From contig NZ_JABGNA010000015.1 in assembly GCF_013149275.1 (NCBI RefSeq), positions 1 through 64,000 of the forward strand: a DNA stretch of 64,000 nucleotides, written 5' to 3'. The position numbers and the translations under genes were made by a program. This DNA comes from Mucilaginibacter sp. SG564. Lineage in GTDB: Bacteria > Bacteroidota > Bacteroidia > Sphingobacteriales > Sphingobacteriaceae. Every line of letters starts with the position of its first letter. Position 1 is the first letter of the stretch. Below, piece after piece: positions 4,931 to 14,660 of this stretch. The notes below the pieces were generated by a model, which saw nothing but the letters and a program-made list of their open reading frames with translations, made no database searches and had not been told where the DNA came from.

Positions 4931-7735
4931 ATGAGTGAAGATCTGAATCAAAACGATATCCCCGACAGCAATGAACAAAAATTACATAATGTTACCTCTC
5001 TCGACGGGTTATACGAAAACTGGTTTCTGGATTATGCCTCTTACGTAATTCTCGACCGTGCCGTTCCGCATATCAACGATGGTTTAAAACCTGTACAGCG
5101 CCGTATCCTCCACTCCCTTAAGGAAATGGACGACGGGCGTTTTAACAAGGCTGCCAACGTAATAGGTAATACCATGAAGTATCACCCGCATGGTGATGCC
5201 TCTATTGGCGATGCTATGGTGCAGATTGGCCAAAAAAACCTGCTCATCGATTGCCAGGGTAACTGGGGCGACCCGGTAACCGGCGACTCGGCCGCGGCAC
5301 CGCGTTATATTGAAGCGCGCCTGTCGAAATTCGCCCTTGATGTTGTTTTTAATGCCGATACTACCGTTTGGCAGGCCAGTTATGATGGTCGTAACAAGGA
5401 GCCTATTACCCTGCCGGTAAAGTTCCCTTTGCTGCTGGCACAGGGCGCCGAAGGTATCGCCGTAGGTTTGGCTACCAAAATATTACCCCACAACTTTATT
5501 GAGCTGCTGGATGCATCTATCGGCGTATTGAAGGGCGAGCGGCCAAACCTGGTACCCGATTTTCCTACAGGTGGTATGGCCGATGCCTCGTTATATAACG
5601 AAGGGCAGCGCGGCGGTAAGATCCGTGTACGCGCTAAAATTGTGGAGCGCGATAAAAAAACGCTGGCTATAACCGAGATCCCATTCTCCACCACTACCGG
5701 CAGTTTGATCGATAGTGTAATATCGGCCAATGATAAGGGTAAGATCAAGATCAAAAAGATCGAAGATAATACCGCCCAGAATGTCGAGATCATTATTCAC
5801 CTGGCACCCGGTATTTCGCCCGATGTAACTATCGACGCGCTGTACGCCTTTACCGATTGCGAAGTATCCATATCGCCCAATACCTGCGTTATCCAGGATG
5901 ATAAGCCACGCTTCATGAGCGTAAATGACATGCTTGCCGAGAGCACTCATTTTACCCGCGACCTGCTGAAACAGGAACTGGAAATCAGGCTGAAAGAGTT
6001 GATGGAGCGCATCTTCTTTAGCTCCTTACTCAAAATATTTATACAGGAGGGGATGTACAAACACCCCGAATATGAAAACTCAGGTAATTTTGAAGCTGTA
6101 CTGGAGGTATTGAACCGTTTGTTCGAGCCTTTCTTCCCGCAGTTTTACCGCGAGATATTGCCCGAGGATTATAAAAAGCTGATCGATAAGCCGATGAGCA
6201 GCATTACCCGCTTTGATGTGAAGAAGGCGGATGAGCTGATGAAAACCCTGGAGAACGAGATCAAACAGGTAAAACATCACCTGAAACACCTTACTGATTA
6301 TACCATTGCCTGGTTTGAAAAACTGAAGGAAAAATATGGCAAAGATCGCGAACGTAAAACCGAACTGCGCACCTTTGATAAGGTAGAAGCCGCCCAGGTG
6401 GCCCTGGCCAATATCAAATTATATGTAAGTCGCGAGGATGGTTTTATCGGTTCGGGGCTTAAAAAAGATGGTTCTGTAGAACTGGTTGGCGATTGCTCGG
6501 ATATTGACGAGATCATCGTTTTCCGTGCCGATGGGCGCTGCATTATTACTAAGGTGCAGGACAAGGTTTTTGTGGGTAAGGAGATCATCCACGTAGCTGT
6601 ATTTAAAAAGAACGATGAGCGCACGGTGTACAACATGATTTATAAGGATGGTACAAGTGGTATCAGCTATATCAAGCGCTTTTCGGTGGTGGGTGTAACC
6701 CGCGACAAGGAGTACGACCTTACCAAAGGCACTAAGGGTACCAAGGTGCTTTACTTCTCGGCCAATCCAAATGGCGAAGCCGAAGTAGTGAACGTGCAGC
6801 TTAAACCACATTCCAAACTCAAAAAGCTGCAGTTCGACGAAGATTTTGCCGCCCTGGCTATCAAAGGTCGTGGATCGATGGGTAATATCATCACCAAATA
6901 CCCGGTTAAAAAGATCATCCTGAAAAGCAAAGGTGTATCCACACTGGCCGGTAGAAAGATCTGGTACGACGATATCCTGAAACGCCTGAATGCCGATAGT
7001 CGTGGCAAATACCTGGGCGAATTTGATGGCGACGACCGCATATTGAATGTGTTGAGCAACGGCGTGTACGAACTCACCAGCTTTGATCTGAACAATCATT
7101 TTGATGATAAGATGATCCTTATCGAAAAATACAATCCTAAAAAAGTTTACTCGGTTATTCACCTGGATGGCAAATCGAAAAACTATATGGTAAAGCGTTT
7201 CTCGTTTGAGCCTATAGCATTGGGTAAACAGGTAAGCATCATCAGCGAAGAAGCCGGATCGAAATTAATATTGATAGCAAAAGAATCGCCGCTGGTGAGT
7301 CTGGTACAACTGAAAGGTAAAGATCAAACTCCCGAAACGATTGAAATAAACCTGGCCGAACTGATTGATGTAAAAGGGATGAAGGCCATGGGCAACCGCC
7401 TGTCGCAATTCCCGGTAAAATCGGTGGACCTAATAGCCGACAGTGAAAGCGCTGATGATGTTGTTGACGCTGAGGCTGAAGAACCGGAAACAATAACGGA
7501 CGAACAGGCAGAATCAGACGCATCCGGGCAGAAAGAAACGGAAGAAGTGGAGCAGCCCAAAACTGACCCGAAGCCCAAAGCGCCGGTAGCCGAAAAGCCG
7601 GCAGTGGCAGAGTCTCCGGCCAAAGAACCGGAGCCTGATGATCAGCCCAAGGAAGTTCATAAAAAGGTCGACTTTGAGATCACCAATCCGGATGATATCC
7701 AGTTAGATGATAAGGGCCAGTTAGGCTTGTTTTAA
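4931..7735 (+). CDS. parC: DNA topoisomerase IV subunit A
   Basis: A 934-residue type IIA topoisomerase A subunit that cuts and rejoins both DNA strands and, with ParE, separates daughter chromosomes. The N-terminal domain carries the DGLKPVQRRIL motif (50-60), the QNLL-type region and the catalytic Tyr126 in AAPRYIEAR. The C-terminal domain (about 500-780) has beta-pinwheel blades typical of the Bacteroidota ParC/GyrA-like form. The last 140 residues are a low-complexity acidic and proline-rich tail (EAEEPETITDEQAESD, PKPKAPVAEKP), longer than in enterobacterial ParC (about 750 residues). ParE is not in the window. A TATCTTTA element lies about 35 bases upstream of the ATG, and a bidirectional terminator follows. 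Confidence 0.93.
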   Translation: MSEDLNQNDIPDSNEQKLHNVTSLDGLYENWFLDYASYVILDRAVPHINDGLKPVQRRILHSLKEMDDGRFNKAANVIGNTMKYHPHGDASIGDAMVQIGQKNLLIDCQGNWGDPVTGDSAAAPRYIEARLSKFALDVVFNADTTVWQASYDGRNKEPITLPVKFPLLLAQGAEGIAVGLATKILPHNFIELLDASIGVLKGERPNLVPDFPTGGMADASLYNEGQRGGKIRVRAKIVERDKKTLAITEIPFSTTTGSLIDSVISANDKGKIKIKKIEDNTAQNVEIIIHLAPGISPDVTIDALYAFTDCEVSISPNTCVIQDDKPRFMSVNDMLAESTHFTRDLLKQELEIRLKELMERIFFSSLLKIFIQEGMYKHPEYENSGNFEAVLEVLNRLFEPFFPQFYREILPEDYKKLIDKPMSSITRFDVKKADELMKTLENEIKQVKHHLKHLTDYTIAWFEKLKEKYGKDRERKTELRTFDKVEAAQVALANIKLYVSREDGFIGSGLKKDGSVELVGDCSDIDEIIVFRADGRCIITKVQDKVFVGKEIIHVAVFKKNDERTVYNMIYKDGTSGISYIKRFSVVGVTRDKEYDLTKGTKGTKVLYFSANPNGEAEVVNVQLKPHSKLKKLQFDEDFAALAIKGRGSMGNIITKYPVKKIILKSKGVSTLAGRKIWYDDILKRLNADSRGKYLGEFDGDDRILNVLSNGVYELTSFDLNNHFDDKMILIEKYNPKKVYSVIHLDGKSKNYMVKRFSFEPIALGKQVSIISEEAGSKLILIAKESPLVSLVQLKGKDQTPETIEINLAELIDVKGMKAMGNRLSQFPVKSVDLIADSESADDVVDAEAEEPETITDEQAESDASGQKETEEVEQPKTDPKPKAPVAEKPAVAESPAKEPEPDDQPKEVHKKVDFEITNPDDIQLDDKGQLGLF

Positions 7736-7738
7736 AAC

Positions 7739-7776
7739 AAAAAAGCCTCTCGTTTATACCGGGAGGCTTTTTTGTT
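7739..7776. terminator. Bidirectional terminator between parC and the small membrane protein gene
   Basis: GCCTCTCG (7745-7752) pairs with CGGGAGGC (7760-7767), with A runs on the left and T runs on the right, so it works for both convergent genes. Confidence 0.8.
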
Positions 7777-7792
7777 TCAATTTGTATATAAA

Positions 7793-8137
7793 TTACAGTA
7801 TCAGGATCAATACCAGGATGATGATGATAATAGCACCAACAGAAAGATAAATACCGCCGCCGCCTAAAGCGTTTGCTTCGTGTTTTAAACCTTTCAATTC
7901 GGTACGTAGTTCTTTTTTATCCTGTTTGGTAAGCTCCGACTTATCCATTGCTTTAATTTCATTCACCCGGGCTTTGATCTCTTCAATGCGCGCCTGTTTT
8001 TGCTCAGTGGTCATACTGGCTATTTGTTCTTTGCTCAGTATGGTTAAAGCACCGTCTGTAGCAGTAGAAGCGTAACTGTTAAATGCCGCGACAGAAAGCA
8101 GCATGGTGAGCGCGATAAGATAAATTTTCTTTTTCAT
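7793..8137 (-). CDS. Small secreted/anchored protein with C-terminal membrane helix, function unknown
   Basis: A 114-residue protein starting MKKKIYLIALTMLLSVAAF. Residues 1-22 are a signal peptide, 35-85 form a highly charged, Lys/Glu-rich, probably coiled-coil helix (ARIEEIKARVNEIKAM), and after a GGGG linker residues 93-114 are a hydrophobic helix (AIIIIILVLILIL) that ends the protein. The start at 8137 is chosen because an upstream in-frame extension would bury the signal peptide 48 residues in. Similar small proteins are common and uncharacterised in Bacteroidota; an envelope role is inference. Confidence 0.7.
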   Translation of the reverse strand: MKKKIYLIALTMLLSVAAFNSYASTATDGALTILSKEQIASMTTEQKQARIEEIKARVNEIKAMDKSELTKQDKKELRTELKGLKHEANALGGGGIYLSVGAIIIIILVLILIL

Positions 8138-8237
8138 GTTAATTAGTTTTAATAACGTGTTGTGTTTAATTATTGTAAAATAAAAAAGCGGCAAAAATGT
8201 TTTACTGCTTTCCTTATTTTTTATTGCAAAATCATAC

Positions 8238-9104
8238 CTAAAGACTAATAAAATAGGGTGCTTCAAAAACATGGCCTGCATGCAGGGTTTGTATCGCCTC
8301 TTTTTTATTGATATTTACATGTTGTCCCTCGGTATCGGCGCAGCCCAGCCAGGGTTCAATACATACAAAATCGGCACCGGGTTTTGCCCACACGCCTAAA
8401 TAATTATAGTGTGGAAATTCAACCGAAACAGATTGATCATGCTTTTTGCTTTTGATACTTACCATCCGGGAGTTGAGTTGCTTAAAAACAAGGGCGTCGG
8501 CGTCAAACAGGTGGCGGGTCAAATAAAGCTTATTCCCTGGCGTAGCTACCGGGTGGGTTTCGCCGGTAAAAAAGCCATCAGCCGATAGCATATTGGCTTC
8601 CAGATGCTCATCGGTTTCAAATTCAAGGTAATAATCCTCGTAATTTTCGCCTTTAAAAAATGGAATGTTAAAGGCTGGATGTGCTCCGACCGAAAAATAA
8701 ATGGTCTTTTTATCCAGATTGATCACCTTATGTGTTATCCTTAGCGAATTATCGATAAGTGTGTATAAAACTTGGTAATCAAATTTAAATGGATATACCA
8801 GCAAGGTTTTTTCGCAGTACGGGAGCGAGAAGCTGGCAGACACCTCGTCAGCTTCCAGTAGAATAAATTCCGATTGCCTTGCAATACCATGTCGCGCCAT
8901 ATCGTACGCTTGCCCGTCAACCAGTAATTGGTTATTGATGAGGCCGCCTACAACCGGGAAAAGATTGGGCGAATGCCAGGGCCAAACATCAGGATCAGCC
9001 TGCCAAAGGTGCTCAATACCCGTTTGCTTGTTATAAAATGAACTGAGCTGCGCGCCTTTCAAATCAATGGCTACTTTAAGAAACTCGTTTTCTAATACGG
9101 TCAT
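8238..9104 (-). CDS. Aldose 1-epimerase family protein (LacX-like)
   Basis: A 288-residue galactose-mutarotase-like beta-sandwich protein. The opening MTVLENEFLKVAIDLKGAQL and the PNLFPVVGGL motif are characteristic of the LacX/YeaD-like branch. AHPAFNIP (about 146-153) holds the catalytic-type histidine of the family and FVCIEPWLG (about 255) holds the conserved glutamate. It probably interconverts anomers of a sugar or sugar phosphate in the cytoplasm. No signal peptide and no obvious operon partner; the following small protein gene is 100 bases downstream. Confidence 0.8.
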   Translation of the reverse strand: MTVLENEFLKVAIDLKGAQLSSFYNKQTGIEHLWQADPDVWPWHSPNLFPVVGGLINNQLLVDGQAYDMARHGIARQSEFILLEADEVSASFSLPYCEKTLLVYPFKFDYQVLYTLIDNSLRITHKVINLDKKTIYFSVGAHPAFNIPFFKGENYEDYYLEFETDEHLEANMLSADGFFTGETHPVATPGNKLYLTRHLFDADALVFKQLNSRMVSIKSKKHDQSVSVEFPHYNYLGVWAKPGADFVCIEPWLGCADTEGQHVNINKKEAIQTLHAGHVFEAPYFISL

Positions 9105-9287
9105 ACGTCAACGGCAATTATTTTTAGAAAAGTTAACTAATATGCAAGCAAGTTACAGCAATTTTTGTGAAATCGGATGTGCCGGATAATACAAAAAGGT
9201 GTAATTTTTGAGCTATGGTTTATTTAACAAAACAAACCGTATCCTGTTTCTTTTTCATTAAAACCGTGTGTAAACTTAAATATGAGT

Positions 9288-9295
9288 TATATTTG
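9288..9295 (+). promoter_or_regulatory. Predicted -7 box TATATTTG of the HD hydrolase gene
   Basis: Perfect TAnnTTTG match 19 bases upstream of the ATG at 9315, giving a very short leader. A TTTG -33 box is not evident. Confidence 0.45.
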
Positions 9296-9314
9296 CAATG
9301 CTTAAACATAAGAT

Positions 9315-9911
9315 ATGAATTTTGAGCATCTCCTTCAGCAAGTGGCCTTCATCCACGAAATAGACAAAGTAAAATACATCCAGCGTAAAACCCGCCTTTT
9401 TAACAGCGACAGACCCGAGAACGATGCCGAGCATAGCTGGCATTTAGCGGTTATGACCATGGTTTTGGCCGAACACTCCAATGAGCCGGTAGACACGCTT
9501 AAGGTGATCAAAATGCTGCTGATCCATGACGTAGTTGAGATTGATGCCGGCGATGTGTTTTTGTACGATACCGTCCTCAATCACACCAATACCGAAGCCG
9601 AGCGCAAAGCCGCCGAAAGGATATTTGGACTATTACCCGTAGAACAGGCCGAAGAATTTATAACCATTTGGGAAGAGTTTGAAGCCGGTGAAACCGCTGA
9701 AGCTAAATTTGCCCGGGCTATGGACAGAATGGAACCCTTATTGCAAAATGTATCCAACAATGGTGGCACCTGGCAGGAGTATAATGTAAGCTATGAACAG
9801 GTTGTTCAAAAGAAAAGTATTATACAAAAAGGCTCGCAATCCCTGTGGAATTTTGCCAAAGCGCTAATAGACGAAAGTGTTCAGAAAGGCATTTTGAAAA
9901 AAGGGGAGTAG
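9315..9911 (+). CDS. HD domain hydrolase (YfbR/HD_3 type nucleotidase)
   Basis: A 198-residue HD-superfamily phosphohydrolase. The metal ligands appear as H in NDAEHSWHLAVM (about 38-41), HD in LLIHDVVEIDAGD (about 69-75) and a later D in ARAMDRMEPLLQN (about 137). Members of this group, such as E. coli YfbR, dephosphorylate deoxynucleoside 5'-monophosphates; the HDVVEIDAGD segment matches that family best. Cytoplasmic and monocistronic. Confidence 0.8.
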   Translation: MNFEHLLQQVAFIHEIDKVKYIQRKTRLFNSDRPENDAEHSWHLAVMTMVLAEHSNEPVDTLKVIKMLLIHDVVEIDAGDVFLYDTVLNHTNTEAERKAAERIFGLLPVEQAEEFITIWEEFEAGETAEAKFARAMDRMEPLLQNVSNNGGTWQEYNVSYEQVVQKKSIIQKGSQSLWNFAKALIDESVQKGILKKGE

Positions 9912-9968
9912 GGAGAAGGAGCAAAGAGCAAGGGATTTAAGCTACCAGACAGGGAAGGTGAAAAAATT

Positions 9969-10060
9969 ACGTCATTGCGAGCGCAGCGTGGCAATCCCCT
10001 ACTTACAGAGACGCTTTGCATATAGGGGATTGCCACGTCGTTCCTCCTCGCAATTGACGC
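9969..10060. repeat. Palindromic intergenic repeat, family C (GTCATTGCGAG type)
   Basis: TACGTCATTGCGAG and GTGGCAATCCCCTA on the left pair with TAGGGGATTGCCAC and CTCGCAATTGACG on the right, forming a 90-base fold-back. Related words occur at 2167 and 47979, and a minimal hairpin with the same ATGTCATTGCG core is at 52383. It sits between two convergent genes. Confidence 0.7.
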
Positions 10061-10081
10061 GTTTAGAAGGACACACCCTCC

Positions 10082-10558
10082 TTAAAACTCAAACGCCGCG
10101 TCGCTCTCCGGGTTACTGAGTTTGGTGCTTTTACGCTGGCCGCCTACGGTTACATGCAGCATGTTGATTTGCTCGGGATGCTCGGTGAACAGCAAATCGT
10201 CATGTACCTCAAATTTCTTTACTTTATTAATACCCTTTACCTCAAAATAGGTCCATGCGGCATCTTCCTGAATTTCGTAACCTACATAACTTAACGCGAG
10301 CTGTTTGCCATCGGCTTTAACAATCAGGTGTTTTTTAATATAATCATTCAGCAGCTGGTTCATTTTGGTTTTATCCGCGGGCTTTACAATATCTACGTGG
10401 GTATGATATTGTTTTTCCAGCGTACGCTCCAAATCGTCGTAAAATATACGGCAGCTTATTTCAACTTCCTGGCTGCGGGCGTTATGGTTAATTTCGGTAA
10501 CGCTCACATAAAATGGATGGAACAAGCTGAGCCAGCTGATGATTATTAATTGCAACAT
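10082..10558 (-). CDS. DUF6702 family protein
   Basis: A 158-residue protein starting MLQLIIISWLSLFHPFYVSV, with an N-terminal hydrophobic segment (1-20) that is a signal peptide or anchor. The body has the HPFYVS...TEINHN opening and a beta-rich composition I associate with DUF6702, a Bacteroidota family of unknown function. It is divergent from a HupE/UreJ-type membrane protein gene with only 68 bases between starts, and that gene runs into an M1 peptidase gene. This three-gene neighbourhood recurs in related genomes from memory, so the products may work together at the envelope. Confidence 0.7.
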   Translation of the reverse strand: MLQLIIISWLSLFHPFYVSVTEINHNARSQEVEISCRIFYDDLERTLEKQYHTHVDIVKPADKTKMNQLLNDYIKKHLIVKADGKQLALSYVGYEIQEDAAWTYFEVKGINKVKKFEVHDDLLFTEHPEQINMLHVTVGGQRKSTKLSNPESDAAFEF

Positions 10559-10626
10559 AATTGCGTTAACTTGTTTTGTTTTACACAAAAAACGTTATTT
10601 TTATTGGCAATTGCGAATTTGACTAC

Positions 10627-11217
10627 ATGACTGATTTTTCTTTATACTTTGAACTGGGGTGGCAGCATATCTGTAATTGGGCGGGGTACGACCATATTTT
10701 GTTTGTAACCGTACTGTGCGGAACTTACCTGCTGGCCGATTGGCGCAAGGTTCTGGTGCTGGTTACCGCGTTCACCATAGGGCATTCTATCACCCTTGCG
10801 TTAAGTGTTTTAAATATCATTCATATCAATACATCCCTTATTGAATTCCTGATACCCGTAACCATTGTTTTTACCAGCCTGGTAAATGTATTCAATAAAA
10901 AACGAACCGCCACTACCATGCGCCTTAACTATACGCTGGCCCTTTTTTTCGGGCTGATACATGGTATGGGTTTTTCTAATTACCTCAAAAGTTTGCTGGG
11001 CAGCAGCAGTAATATTACCGCTCAGCTGTTTGCTTTTAACCTTGGATTGGAGTTTGGGCAGGTGTTAATTGTGATATCTGCGTTACTTATCTCTTATTTA
11101 CTCATCAAATTTGCTAAAACACCACAACGGGAGTGGACAATGTTCCTCTCGTCGGCTATATTTGGAATTGCTTTTATCATGTGCATCGAGCGCTTTTTAC
11201 TCATAAAATTCAGATGA
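10627..11217 (+). CDS. HupE/UreJ family membrane protein
   Basis: A 196-residue integral membrane protein with about six helices. GYDHILFVTVLC (about 18-29) and FTIGHSITLALS (about 48-59) supply the conserved His/Asp residues of the family, and GLIHGMGFSNYL (about 111-122) is the third signature. HupE/UreJ proteins are linked to nickel or cobalt uptake, but this Bacteroidota subgroup has no such partner here. ATG at 10627 is preferred over an upstream start that would add 17 residues. The stop overlaps the start of the M1 peptidase gene (ATGA), implying translational coupling. Confidence 0.8.
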   Translation: MTDFSLYFELGWQHICNWAGYDHILFVTVLCGTYLLADWRKVLVLVTAFTIGHSITLALSVLNIIHINTSLIEFLIPVTIVFTSLVNVFNKKRTATTMRLNYTLALFFGLIHGMGFSNYLKSLLGSSSNITAQLFAFNLGLEFGQVLIVISALLISYLLIKFAKTPQREWTMFLSSAIFGIAFIMCIERFLLIKFR

Positions 11218-13550
11218 ATAAATTTTACTTCGCATTATTTTCCTGTTCACTATTAACATCAGCTGCCTGGGCGCAGTATGATAACAATCCAGGCTCAAAC
11301 CACGGTAACCGTTTTGAACAGCTGGGTACCATGATCTCTACGCCTAATGAGTACCGTTCGGCTTCGGGAGCTCCCGGGCCAAAATACTGGCAGCAAAAGG
11401 CCGATTACGAAATCAGCGCCACCCTTAACGATGATAAACAACGTTTAGATGGTAACGAAACCATAACGTATACTAATAACTCGCCCGATCCGCTTACTTA
11501 CTTGTGGCTGCAGTTGGATGAGAATGAGCATAAGAAGGATGCCGAAAGTGCCAGGTTTGATGAAAGTAAAATGCAAAGCAAAATGACCATCCGTCAGTTG
11601 CAAGGCATTATGGGTCATGATCTTGATCTGGGTAACCATATTGTGAGTGTAAAAGATGCCAATGGCAACGCGCTCAGCTATACCATTAACCAAACCATGA
11701 TGCGTATTGAGCTCCCTGTTACTTTACCGCCCGGACAGAAATTCCGCTTTAAAATTAACTGGTGGTATAATATATCTGATCGTTTAACTATTGGCGGTCG
11801 CGGAGGCTATGAATACTTCGCAGAGGATGGCAATTACCTGTATACCATGACACAATGGTACCCGCGTATGGCTGTTTACAGCGATTTTCAGGGCTGGCAA
11901 AACAAGCAATTTACGGGTCGCGGTGAATTTGCATTAACCTTTGGCGATTTTAAGGTGAGCATGAACGTACCTGCCGATCATATTGTAGGTGGTACCGGTC
12001 AATGCTCTAACTACGCGCAAACCCTTACCGCGGCACAGCTGAAACGCTGGAATGCCGCGCAATCTGCAACTGCACCGCAGGAGATAGTTACGCTGGATGA
12101 AGTAAAACAGGCCATGAAAAACCATGCTTCAGCACGCAAAACCTGGACCTTTCATGCCGAAAATGTACGTGATTTTGCCTGGGTATCTTCACGCCGTATA
12201 GTTTGGGATGCCATGAGCACCCAGATTGATGGTGATAAAAAAGTGATGGCCATGTCGTACTACGGCCCGGAGGCTTACCCGCTTTATCGCAGGTACTCCA
12301 CCAAGGTTGTTGCTCACACCTTGAAAACGTATTCTAAACATACCTTCCCTTATCCGTACCCGGTAGCTATTTCTGTAGAAGCCTCCAACGGTATGGAATA
12401 CCCGATGATCTGCTTTAACTATGGTCGTGCCGAAAAGGATGGTACTTACAGCGAGGCCACAAAAAACGGTATGATCGGTGTAATTATTCACGAAGTTGGG
12501 CACAACTTTTTCCCGATGATCGTGAACTCTGATGAGCGCCAGTGGACCTGGATGGATGAGGGCCTGAATACCTTTTGCCAGTACATGGCCGAGCAGGAGT
12601 GGGATAGCCGCTATCCCTCGCAACGCGGTCCGGCCTATAAGATTGTTGATTACATGAAACTGCCGAAAGATCAGTTAGAGCCCATCATGACCAACTCGGA
12701 GAACATTGTGATGTTTGGCCCCAACGCTTACGCCAAACCGGCAACGGCACTAAATGTACTGCGCGAAACCGTAATGGGCCGCGAACTGTTTGACTACGCC
12801 TTTAAAACCTACGCGCACCGCTGGGCCTTTAAGCACCCAACGCCTGCCGACTTTTTCCGCACCATGGAAGATGCTTCGGCGGTTGATCTGGACTGGTTCT
12901 GGCGCGGATGGTTCTACGGAACCGAACCTGTCGACGTATCTATCGACAGCGTAAAATACTATCGCCTCAATACCAAAAACCCGGCTGTGGAAGCTACTGC
13001 CGATCGTGCCCAGTATGATCGTAATCTCGAAAATATCAGCACCACCCGTAATAAAGAAGCGGGTACCCGTTTCGCGGTTGAGGCGGATACTGCCTTGCAG
13101 GACTTTTACAGTAAATGGGATCGTTTCGCGGCAACACCGGCTACCACACAAAGTTACCAGGCCATGTATAATGCCGCCAGCCCTGCCGAAAAGAAACTGT
13201 ATGATAGTAAGAACTACTTTTACGAGGTTAGCTTCAGCAACAAAGGTGGCCTGGTTACTCCTTTAATTATTGAGTGGACCTATGCCGATGGTACCAGGGA
13301 GGTTGAAAAAATATCGGCCTACATCTGGCGTAAAAATGAAAATAAGATCACCAAGGTTTTTGCCAAAACCAAAGAAGTAAAAGGCATTAAGCTCGATCCA
13401 TACCGCGAAACCGCCGATATTGACGAAAGCAATAACAGTTGGCCCCGCGAATACCAGCCATCAAGGTTTGAACTGTTTAAACAGCAAAGCCTACCACGTG
13501 GCGCAACCAGCGGGCCAAATCCCATGCAACAAGCCCAAAAGAGTCAATAA
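11214..13550 (+). CDS. M1 family metallopeptidase (secreted aminopeptidase)
   Basis: A 778-residue gluzincin. A signal peptide (MNKFYFALFSCSLLTSAAWA) is followed by an aminopeptidase-N-like beta domain (70-260) with QWYPRMAVYSD, then the catalytic domain with GMEYPMI (GxMEN-like exopeptidase motif, about 404) and the zinc motif HEVGHNFFP with the third ligand glutamate in WMDEGLN, 19 residues after the second histidine. The protein is therefore an intact zinc aminopeptidase acting outside the inner membrane. The ATG overlaps the stop of the HupE-like gene by one base pair step (ATGA), so they are coupled. A long perfect terminator follows. Confidence 0.9.
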   Translation: MNKFYFALFSCSLLTSAAWAQYDNNPGSNHGNRFEQLGTMISTPNEYRSASGAPGPKYWQQKADYEISATLNDDKQRLDGNETITYTNNSPDPLTYLWLQLDENEHKKDAESARFDESKMQSKMTIRQLQGIMGHDLDLGNHIVSVKDANGNALSYTINQTMMRIELPVTLPPGQKFRFKINWWYNISDRLTIGGRGGYEYFAEDGNYLYTMTQWYPRMAVYSDFQGWQNKQFTGRGEFALTFGDFKVSMNVPADHIVGGTGQCSNYAQTLTAAQLKRWNAAQSATAPQEIVTLDEVKQAMKNHASARKTWTFHAENVRDFAWVSSRRIVWDAMSTQIDGDKKVMAMSYYGPEAYPLYRRYSTKVVAHTLKTYSKHTFPYPYPVAISVEASNGMEYPMICFNYGRAEKDGTYSEATKNGMIGVIIHEVGHNFFPMIVNSDERQWTWMDEGLNTFCQYMAEQEWDSRYPSQRGPAYKIVDYMKLPKDQLEPIMTNSENIVMFGPNAYAKPATALNVLRETVMGRELFDYAFKTYAHRWAFKHPTPADFFRTMEDASAVDLDWFWRGWFYGTEPVDVSIDSVKYYRLNTKNPAVEATADRAQYDRNLENISTTRNKEAGTRFAVEADTALQDFYSKWDRFAATPATTQSYQAMYNAASPAEKKLYDSKNYFYEVSFSNKGGLVTPLIIEWTYADGTREVEKISAYIWRKNENKITKVFAKTKEVKGIKLDPYRETADIDESNNSWPREYQPSRFELFKQQSLPRGATSGPNPMQQAQKSQ

Positions 13551-13590
13551 GCAAAAAGCCTCCCGATGTACATCGGGAGGCTTTTTGCTT
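13549..13590. terminator. Bidirectional terminator, perfect 20-bp arms
   Basis: AAGCAAAAAGCCTCCCGATG pairs with its exact complement after a TA loop. The A- and T-rich ends let it serve both the M1 peptidase gene and the convergent DoxX gene, whose last codons overlap its edge. Confidence 0.85.
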
Positions 13591-13987
13591 ATGATATGGT
13601 TGGCACAGCTGTAAATAGGCTGGCGTAATATTTACGATAGGCAAAAGCCAAAAACAGGTGCAGTATAATAATAACAGCTGCAACGGGCACGCCTGAAGGC
13701 ACTAAAATGGAATGAAACAGAAATATGTTCACGCTTACCGGGAACAGGATGAGTAAAAACAGAGCGGTATAACGGTTAAACAATATAGCCAGGCCGCTTA
13801 CAATTTCAATAACTTTCATGTACTGGAAAAAATACCCGGAGCCATAAAGTCCGCCGGCAAAGGCTTGTGCTTTATCGGACATGGGTGCCGGTGCTGGCAT
13901 AAACGAAAAATGAAAAAAGAAATTCAGACCAAATACCACAAAGATGAGGCCCAGTAAAATGCGGGCGATTAATACTGCAATTTTCAT
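13589..13987 (-). CDS. DoxX family membrane protein
   Basis: A 132-residue protein with four predicted membrane helices (about 1-25, 50-70, 72-92 and 98-118). The first helix with the ARILLGLIFVVFGLNFFFHF pattern and the GGLYGSGYFFQYMKVIEIVSG loop match DoxX-like proteins. Some relatives act as quinol oxidase subunits or in redox stress complexes, but the function of this short form is unknown. It is divergent from msrA, which also deals with oxidative damage; that link is inference. Confidence 0.75.
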   Translation of the reverse strand: MKIAVLIARILLGLIFVVFGLNFFFHFSFMPAPAPMSDKAQAFAGGLYGSGYFFQYMKVIEIVSGLAILFNRYTALFLLILFPVSVNIFLFHSILVPSGVPVAAVIIILHLFLAFAYRKYYASLFTAVPTIS

Positions 13988-14100
13988 GAATTTAGGGTTT
14001 TAGTGGACGTGTAATTACTAATTTAGTAATTTAATTGACATATTCAAACCATACATTATCCGGACAAACCAAACAAGTATTAACTTCGTTTATAAATAGC

Positions 14101-14646
14101 ATGAACATACAAAAAATAACATTTGGCAACGGTTGCTTTTGGTGCACCGAAGCTGTATTTCAATCACTTAAAGGTGTAACATCAGTAACGTCAGGTTATA
14201 TGGGCGGTAAGGTTTTAAACCCTACTTATGAGCAGGTTTGTACCGGCGCCACCGGCCATGCCGAAGTGATACACCTGGAATATGATGCCGACGTAATTTC
14301 GTTTGACGAGTTACTGCTGGTGTTTTTCAAAACGCATAACCCAACTACGCTCAACCGTCAGGGCAACGATGTAGGTACCCAATACCGTTCGGCCATATTT
14401 TATTATACCGAGGAGCAAAAACTGGCCTCAGAAGCCATGATCAAAACGCTCACCAACGAGCATGTGTTTGACGATCCGATAGTTACCGAAATTACTCCGG
14501 CCAGCGAGTTTTATTCTGCTGAAGATTATCATCAGAACTATTTTAATGATAATCCCAATAAATCATACTGCGCATTTGTGATCCAGCCAAAACTGAATAA
14601 ATTTGCCAAAGAGTTCAAGGATAAAATTAAGCCCGAACTATTATAA
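14101..14646 (+). CDS. msrA: Peptide-methionine (S)-S-oxide reductase
   Basis: A 181-residue MsrA that reduces methionine S-sulfoxide in proteins using thioredoxin. The active-site motif GCFWC places the nucleophile at Cys12; GYMGG, GHAEV and the NPTTLNRQGNDVGTQYRS stretch are all family signatures. There is no fused MsrB domain and no signal peptide. An upstream in-frame ATG would add 22 unlikely residues, so 14101 is chosen. Confidence 0.93.
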   Translation: MNIQKITFGNGCFWCTEAVFQSLKGVTSVTSGYMGGKVLNPTYEQVCTGATGHAEVIHLEYDADVISFDELLLVFFKTHNPTTLNRQGNDVGTQYRSAIFYYTEEQKLASEAMIKTLTNEHVFDDPIVTEITPASEFYSAEDYHQNYFNDNPNKSYCAFVIQPKLNKFAKEFKDKIKPELL

Positions 14647-14660
14647 AAGTCTAATATGTT

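Noticed and set aside
6419..7162. A 247-codon minus-strand ORF inside parC.
   Set aside because: It is the complement of a well-supported gene and encodes no recognisable domain.
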